In this document: positions 59,201-64,000 of the stretch, piece by piece
Layout: each line of letters starts with the position of its first letter
Numbering within the stretch: the stretch's first letter is position 1
Assembly: GCA_903813345.2 (NCBI GenBank)
Contig: CAIIXF020000009.1
Span: forward strand, 31,065,259-31,129,258
Source: Owenia fusiformis
Taxonomy: Eukaryota > Annelida > Polychaeta > Sabellida > Oweniidae
Direction: 5' to 3'
Length of the DNA stretch: 64,000 bases
Notes under the pieces: model-generated
Told to the model about the DNA's origin: nothing
The model's input: the letters and a program-made list of their open reading frames with translations, nothing else
Database searches by the model: none
Program-made: the position numbers and the translations under genes

Positions 59201-60093
59201 GTGGAAAAAAAGTCATTAAAATGTGAGTTAAGGAGGCATTAACATGCAAAATCTCAAAACCCATTATTTGTCACAGATGCCACGTTACAGACACTGAATG
59301 CCTAACACCAATGGCCGTACACAAAAACAGTTGGAGATTATAACTTTAACACTTTTAAATACACTTCATCCTTTTACTTTTTTAATGTACTTCAAATGTT
59401 GCCCCTTGCTCTCTTGCTCTTTCAGATGATATATTGTGTAATTTATAGGTCAGTCATTGTACTGACTACAGGTATATTAAGTTACTGACCATAATAGCAA
59501 ACAATCTGGGCTGTTATCTCTTACACATCAGCAACAACAGTTAAACTAAATTTAGCTTACAATTTTGTTATTTTTGCTAATAGCCCACACAAGTTACCCA
59601 TGATTGAAATGGTGGTTTACATTTGAAATGCAGAAGAGGAAAAATGAGTTGAATCAATTCAACCAGAGTGAATAGAAGAAGTGTAGGAATACAATAAAAC
59701 ATAAAATGCAGTGAGGGCTGATAATGAATGATTTCATTCAATTCTATAAATTTTACAAAATGTACTAATGGTCCCTGTTTTTCTCGCAAACCTTACCGAG
59801 TAATACCTAGTATATAGAGGAGTATTACTAGTATACTTCACACTTTTGAGTTCTAATATACACTGCACATTATTCTCCCCTCACCCACTAGATGCCCAAG
59901 TACTATACCTATCTTCCAAATAGCCATTCTTGAGATCATGACATAGTAAGAGTTTATTGCCGTGTCTATTTCGATATCTTGGTGCTATCGGAACTTGCGA
60001 GATCTCATGTTTATACTTGTTCCCTGACCATCTCCAAACAGAGTCTAGAGTATCAAGGGGACAGCTCTGGGGCCCCGAGTCAGTCGCGGACAT
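53284..60093 (-). CDS. ENGASE: Cytosolic endo-beta-N-acetylglucosaminidase, complement(join(53284..53841,54316..54448,54712..55197,55555..55751,56080..56188,56704..56807,57316..57487,57768..57916,58352..58506,58900..59048,59909..60093))
   Basis: Eleven exons with GT-AG borders add up to 2397 bases, in frame, giving 798 residues (human about 743). The glycoside hydrolase 85 domain spans roughly residues 48-350: [50 protein letters not shown], then the active-site stretch [10 protein letters not shown] with the catalytic Asn157-x-Glu159 pair. [39 protein letters not shown] and [13 protein letters not shown] follow, all as in the family. A C-terminal beta-type region (about 350-798) includes [12 protein letters not shown]. 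There is no signal peptide, fitting the cytosolic enzyme that cleaves the chitobiose core of free and misfolded-glycoprotein N-glycans (known function). The oddity is a charged insert of about 90 residues (456-545) in exon 9. The ATG at 60093 gives the first Met ([10 protein letters not shown]). The gene is on the same strand as mTERF, whose 5' end is about 1.7 kb beyond this gene's 3' end. Confidence 0.95.
54262..54280. repeat. Poly-G run in an ENGASE intron
   Basis: A run of about a dozen G at 54266-54278 within the last ENGASE intron; no other role seen. Confidence 0.6.
56955..57075 (+). repeat. Dispersed repeat (GGTGGTGACATTTTGCA family), ENGASE intron
   Basis: AGGCATTAACATGCAAAATG, TTACCACCTAACATTTGTTA, CAGACACCCAACGCCAACCA and AGTTAGAGACTATAAC form the most complete copy, in an ENGASE intron. 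The second near-complete copy is at 59235-59345. Confidence 0.65.
58600..58870 (-). repeat. Dispersed GGCCCGTAGCC-type repeat in an ENGASE intron
   Basis: On the - strand it reads AAACCTGTAGCCAAATATTG then CACTTTTTAAACTTCTAGG, GAATGGTGAAAAACTGCATG and ATTTTGAAAGAATTCTGAC, parallel to 30845-31045. The frame at 58482-58766 comes from it. Confidence 0.6.
59235..59345 (+). repeat. Dispersed repeat (GGTGGTGACATTTTGCA family), first ENGASE intron
   Basis: AGGCATTAACATGCAAAATC, CATTATTTGTCACAGATGCC, ACACTGAATGCCTAACACCA and AGTTGGAGATTATAAC align word for word with 56955-57075. Confidence 0.65.
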
Positions 60094-60886
60094 TCTGCTT
60101 GTTTCAGCAAGTTTGCTTTATTATATTGTCATTGTTCTGATTGTTCAATCCTGAAAATACATGCATGTAAAAGCCTTATTTTAAAAAGCTGCTCGGGACA
60201 ATTTTATCTCTTAAAAGGTTGTATCTATTATTAGGTTCAAGCATATGTAAAGGGGTTCCATAGGCATACTGTACACTGGAAAATGTACCTAGTATGCATA
60301 TTAAGAATAAAGTGCTGTCATTGTTTCAAAAAAAAACATTGTCTCAGACAAAAATGACATTTGGTGGGCTTAGCTCACACTAACAAAAATTATGACCATA
60401 CCTTTAGCAAATCAATGCATTATAATTGTAAAAAATGAATCTATATTGTACCCAAAACACAGTATACACTTTCAGGATTTTTAGAAAAATGACACGCCAA
60501 AGCATGATATCAACCAAACATTTTCTAAAAGTAAAACAATTTTTGTCTAAGTTGCTTGCTGGTACAAGTGTGACTACTTTCTAGGTCTGATTCTACCTTT
60601 AAGTTGAGCATAATTCCACTCCATCAAATTTCCTGAAAATATTATCAATGTATTTTTCATATTGTTCTTCACTGTGTTCCTTTGATTGCATAGTTAGAAT
60701 GTGTACATTATCCAATTTTGAAGGCAATGCCTATGTATGAATATGGGAAGTTGCCTATCCTTCTCGTTGAAAGCCCATGATTTTATGCTTTAATCAATTT
60801 GAAAATTGACTTTTATTCAAAATAATACTGAAACATATACATTTATCTGATAATATTACCATAAAAGGGAAGCATGGCATTGCTCA
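60094..60886. other. Region upstream of ENGASE
   Basis: Includes the ENGASE 5' UTR and presumably its promoter. No TATA box or CpG-rich block is evident. Nothing else coding. Confidence 0.35.
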
Positions 60887-61537
60887 CAGGGCTTGCATTA
60901 ACGGCGTCCCGTACATGTTAAGGACTCAAAAATAATTTGGAGGACGCAAAAATTGAAAATATTTCCGTTTTTTGGACGCAAATTTTTTTTAGGTCAATAC
61001 TACAATGTGTTTACAATGATACCTAACAAAAACAAATAATTATGATTTCTCACCTTTATTTGAATCGTAAATAAGGCTCAACATGTCGAATATTTACAAA
61101 TAATCATGATTCTCTCGAATTTTTTCGACTTTGTTTATTTTTAGATTTGAAACCATGACACGCCACAGTTTTTCCTATTCAGAAACAAATATTAGGTTAT
61201 TCATGAAATAAAATGTATTCATTTTCGAATGAACGAAAATGAATTTATTCAGTCAGTACTTAACTATTACTTCCGTTTTGTATATGTTATCATTGTATAC
61301 GTAAGTTAATAAAAGTAACATTGGAAAGATGTTTTACTGACCTATTGTTGTGTTGAAGCAAAGACAATCATGTGACAAAATTAACTTCAAGGTGTTTTGG
61401 TAAAAAATGCTTTTAAAATAAAGTAATACCTCAAAACAGGCTAGAAATAGGGGACACACTTTTTTTTCAAAGGACACACTTTTAAAAAAAATTGCGTCCT
61501 TGGGACTCACAAATTTTCTAACCTAATGCAAGCACTG
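60887..61537. mobile_element. Non-autonomous hAT-like element, 5-bp target duplication (copy 3)
   Basis: 651 bp. Left end CAGGGCTTGCATTA, right end complement CAGTGCTTGCATTA (one mismatch in 14). GCTCA flanks both sides exactly (60882-60886 and 61538-61542). Inner words GGCGTCCC, GGACGCAAA and GCGTCCTTGGGACTCAC match those of the copy at 12-881. No transposase. Confidence 0.78.
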
Positions 61538-61656
61538 GCTCATTTTGAAGGTCTCATGTTTATTACACAGCGTTGCATACCCTTCTTATTGAAAGCCCAT
61601 GGTCAGAATGATATTAGATATCTAAAGTAAAAGTTGAGAAAATCCAAAACCACATG

Positions 61657-62459
61657 CTATCTATTGCAAGACTTATGCCTGGCACAACCGTCACCATGTT
61701 ATTAAGTGTTTTTAAGTTTCGCAAGGATCCTGCCATGACTGTGGTAGTGTTATCGCGAAAGCCTGGTATAACGGTGACAATGCTATATCATATTGCAAGG
61801 CCTGTCATGACCGTGGTAATGTTAAAGCCTTATAGGACTGTGGCAATGGTTGTAAGGCCTGTCATAACCGTGGTAATGTTAAAGCCTGATATGACCGTGA
61901 CAATGTCCACGATCTTGAATGAGATTAGAATTATAGTTTGTAGAAGTAGTCTAGATTAACAATACCACGGTCATGACAGGCCTTGAAACCATTGTCACGG
62001 TCATATTAGGCTTTAACATGAGCAAGGTCATGACAGGCCTTGCAGCCCTTGTCACGGGCATATAAGTCTTTAACGTTATCAAGCTTTAACATAGCCCCGG
62101 ACATGACAGGCCTTGCAACCACTGTCACGGTCATATCAGGCTTTAACATTAGGCTTTAACATTATCAGGCTTAAACATCACCACGATTATGACAGGCTTG
62201 CAACCATTGATACAGCCATACCAGGCTTTAACATAACCATGGCCATGACAGGCCTTGCATTATAGTATAGCACTGTCACGGTCATATCAGGCTTTAACAA
62301 TACCATGGTCATCACAGGTATTGCAATATAATATAGGACTGTAATGGTTATACCAGGTTTTCACGATAACACTACCACGGTCATGGCAGGATCCTTGCGC
62401 TTCTTAAAAACACTTAATAACATTGTGATGGTTGTGCCAGGCATAAGTCTTACAGATAG
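61657..62459. repeat. Foldback minisatellite, about 800 bp palindrome
   Basis: The left end (GCAAGACTTATGCCTGGCAC then AACCGTCACCATGTTATTAA) is mirrored by the right end (GTGCCAGGCATAAGTCTTAC). Between them both halves consist of units of about 40-60 bp with AGGCCTGTCATGACCGTGGT and AATGTTAAAGCCTGATATGA, in + orientation to about 61920 and inverted after 61955. The open frames at 61654-61959 and 62361-62552 come from the repeat. The palindrome centre is near 61940, but the right half is longer. Confidence 0.85.
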
Positions 62460-62919
62460 GGTCTCCCCGAAACCATAAGCTGGAAATTTAGCTATTAAAA
62501 ATTCCATTGAGAGGCCTTTCAAATGCTTTTGATAGCACGTTTCTGGTACCATGAGTGATTTTATGATGAAATAATCCCTAATCGTACATCAATCTACCTT
62601 TAGTAATAGAAGAGAAAAGTCCGAAAGCTCTTTGGAAATATAAACACTTCCGGTAAATATTCTGACATTTATCCTTCAAACTGTGACATTTATGCTTATA
62701 TTTCGACATATATATGATTCTTACATACCAATACGATCAAAAAGGTTACTAACATACCAAATGAAAGGTGATTTCCTGGTCAAACTTGCAAAAGTTGGTC
62801 CAAACTCACACTCGATCCCTCCACTCCCTCCAATACGCATGTGCAGCGATGTTAAAAATAAGGCAGTGACTGGAGAGCCTACATTTTAAGGTTCTTTAGC
62901 ACTTCGGCCAAAGAGCCTT
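62460..62919. other. Intergenic stretch
   Basis: Nothing recognised; a GAGCCT...AAGGTTCTTTAGC...AGAGCCTTAAAGG near-palindrome at about 62873-62925. Confidence 0.3.
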
Positions 62920-63420
62920 AAAGGTAATGTATGTACAAGCCACTCTAGTATATTTAAATGGTATAGAGAGATAATATGTTATGAAGCATCAGATTTTGGA
63001 TTATATGTACAGATAAAAGAAAATTGTTTCTACAGTATAATTGTAAGGATATTTCATGTGCAACTTGGATTAGAGCATTTAAGTGCAAAGTAGATACCAA
63101 ACTCTTAATTATTCATTGGAAAACATTACACAACGTATATCCATGTAATGAGAATTTAAATGTTTTTTTAGAATAAGAGATATTTCTTTTTAAAATTGTA
63201 ATGTAATTGACAATGTTAAACATAATTTTTATGAGTGTACAAAAATAAGGGATATATGGAATTTTTTTGATAATATCACTTTTGAACAAATTATAGGAAT
63301 AAATAAGTATAAGAATTATAAAGAAGTTTTAATAACCAGGAGGGAAATACAAATTTTCAATAGAGACAAAACTGGAAGTATACATGCATATTTTGAAAAT
63401 GAAAAACTGTACAGAAATTA
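62920..63420 (+). mobile_element. 3' tail of a LINE (zf-RVT-like C-terminus), 5'-truncated
   Basis: Broken frames give WKTLHNVYPCNENLNVF and then CNVIDNVKHNFYECTKIRDI followed by WNFF, ending ..FENEKLYRN and a stop at about 63420. The order (Trp-Lys...Pro-Cys, then Cys...His-x4-Cys, then a Trp-x-Phe-Phe helix) is that of the zinc-binding region after the reverse transcriptase in many LINEs. There is at least one stop (after NVFLE) and one frame change. The clade cannot be set from this fragment. Confidence 0.55.
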
Positions 63421-63504
63421 AACAATGTAACTGGGTCTATGTATAATTATATTATTTACATATGTTTTATTACTGAAATATAGATTTTACAAAAAGAAAA
63501 CACA

Positions 63505-63580
63505 CTCTAGTTTTGTGGTTATGGCGTTCGCCTAATACTCCCACGGCGCAGGTTCGATTCCATGTTGGTACAATTTTTTT
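63505..63580 (+). pseudogene. tRNA-Val-like remnant or SINE head
   Basis: GTGGTTATGGCGTTCGCCTA resembles the D-arm/anticodon part of tRNA-Val (GTGGTTATCACGTTCGCCTA). A good B box GGTTCGATTCC and a T-run terminator follow. The anticodon and acceptor stems do not pair, so it is not a working tRNA. A SINE head is possible, but no body or tail was defined. Confidence 0.45.
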
Positions 63581-64000
63581 CATTATGAAGTTTGTTCTCT
63601 GAGGTCCGGATATTATGTACACAATTTTTTAAAAATTCATGGGCTCGCTCCAACGCTCAACCATCCATGTTTAATGAAATTAATCACTTGTATTGGCTTT
63701 ACTATATTCACAAGCTTACAGCATACGGGGAATCCCATTTGAAGGTGGCAAAAAGTATGAAGGAGACTTTGGGATGAAGAAAATGATCTTGTTGAATTCT
63801 AGATACAGCACATCATGATGCAGTTTATCGGGAATGTAGGGACATCAGCCCGGGGACATCAGAGAATACACTTCCAAATCTATTGCCTATTAGATTCCCA
63901 TGCCGATTTTTAGGATTTTCAAATGACAAGAGGCACAAAATATTTTTTCAATTTTTTGCAAAAACTTCCCCTTCAAAAGTCCTTCATTTGTATCAACGTT
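63581..64000. other. Right edge, no recognised feature
   Basis: The frame 63592-63777 lacks family features. Nothing else seen. Confidence 0.3.

Noticed and set aside
61654-61959. 101-codon frame with repeated MTVVMLKP
   Set aside because: Translation of the minisatellite foldback; its mirror gives another frame at 62361-62552.
1-64000. Retrovirus-, LTR- or Polinton-like elements
   Set aside because: No long direct terminal repeats, gag/pol/env-like or capsid-like frames were recognised anywhere in the window.

Overview
This is an AT-rich eukaryotic nuclear window, most likely from a marine invertebrate and probably a lophotrochozoan such as a mollusc or relative. The evidence is intron-rich animal genes with canonical GT-AG junctions and metazoan families (MARCHF1/8, mTERF, ENGASE), plus a dense load of miniature inverted-repeat elements, tandem satellites and GTCC-rich repeats of a kind common in such genomes. 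Species assignment is inference. There are no bacterial-style operons and no CRISPR array. I recognised no retrovirus-, LTR- or Polinton-like element.

Three genes can be assembled from splice sites. (1) On the + strand, a MARCHF8-type membrane RING-CH ubiquitin ligase has three coding exons (3901-4023, 21802-22074, 40633-41028) separated by two introns of about 18 kb. (2) On the - strand, a mitochondrial mTERF-family protein has a presequence exon (49468-49587) and one large exon (46287-47468), 433 codons in all. (3) On the - strand, cytosolic endo-beta-N-acetylglucosaminidase ENGASE has eleven coding exons from 60093 down to 53284, which join in frame to 798 codons. A terminal exon (1005-1164, +) belongs to an unrecognised gene that enters from beyond the left edge. 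Two small exon-like blocks at 3529-3772 are doubtful.

The rest is repeats. MARCHF8 intron 1 (4024-21801) holds several terminal-inverted-repeat elements, a 91-bp satellite of about 14 copies (12430-13746), a 49-bp composite array (15781-16500) and a decayed reverse-orientation CATG-rich tract (16735-17360). Intron 2 (22075-40632) holds a MITE starting 32 bp after the RING exon, a hAT-like element nested in a mariner-like one and carrying an exact 353-bp tandem duplication, a GTCC-headed composite repeat, a 134-bp array, a GGCCGCCATTTT array, a PIF-like MITE and a 52-bp array. The MARCHF8/mTERF intergenic region holds a foldback element and small MITEs. The right end (60.1-64 kb) holds a third hAT-like element, an 800-bp foldback made of minisatellite units, a LINE tail and a tRNA-like remnant.

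The most interesting features are: a nearly perfect 128-bp inverted repeat (50789-50916 / 51492-51619) in the presumed promoter region of the mTERF gene, with mirrored splice donors; three related hAT-like elements that each made a 5-bp target duplication; a foldback minisatellite able to form a very long hairpin; and a roughly 90-residue charged insert in ENGASE. The three identified genes work in different places (endosomal/plasma-membrane ubiquitination, mitochondrial gene expression, cytosolic N-glycan turnover), and nothing suggests they act as one pathway.
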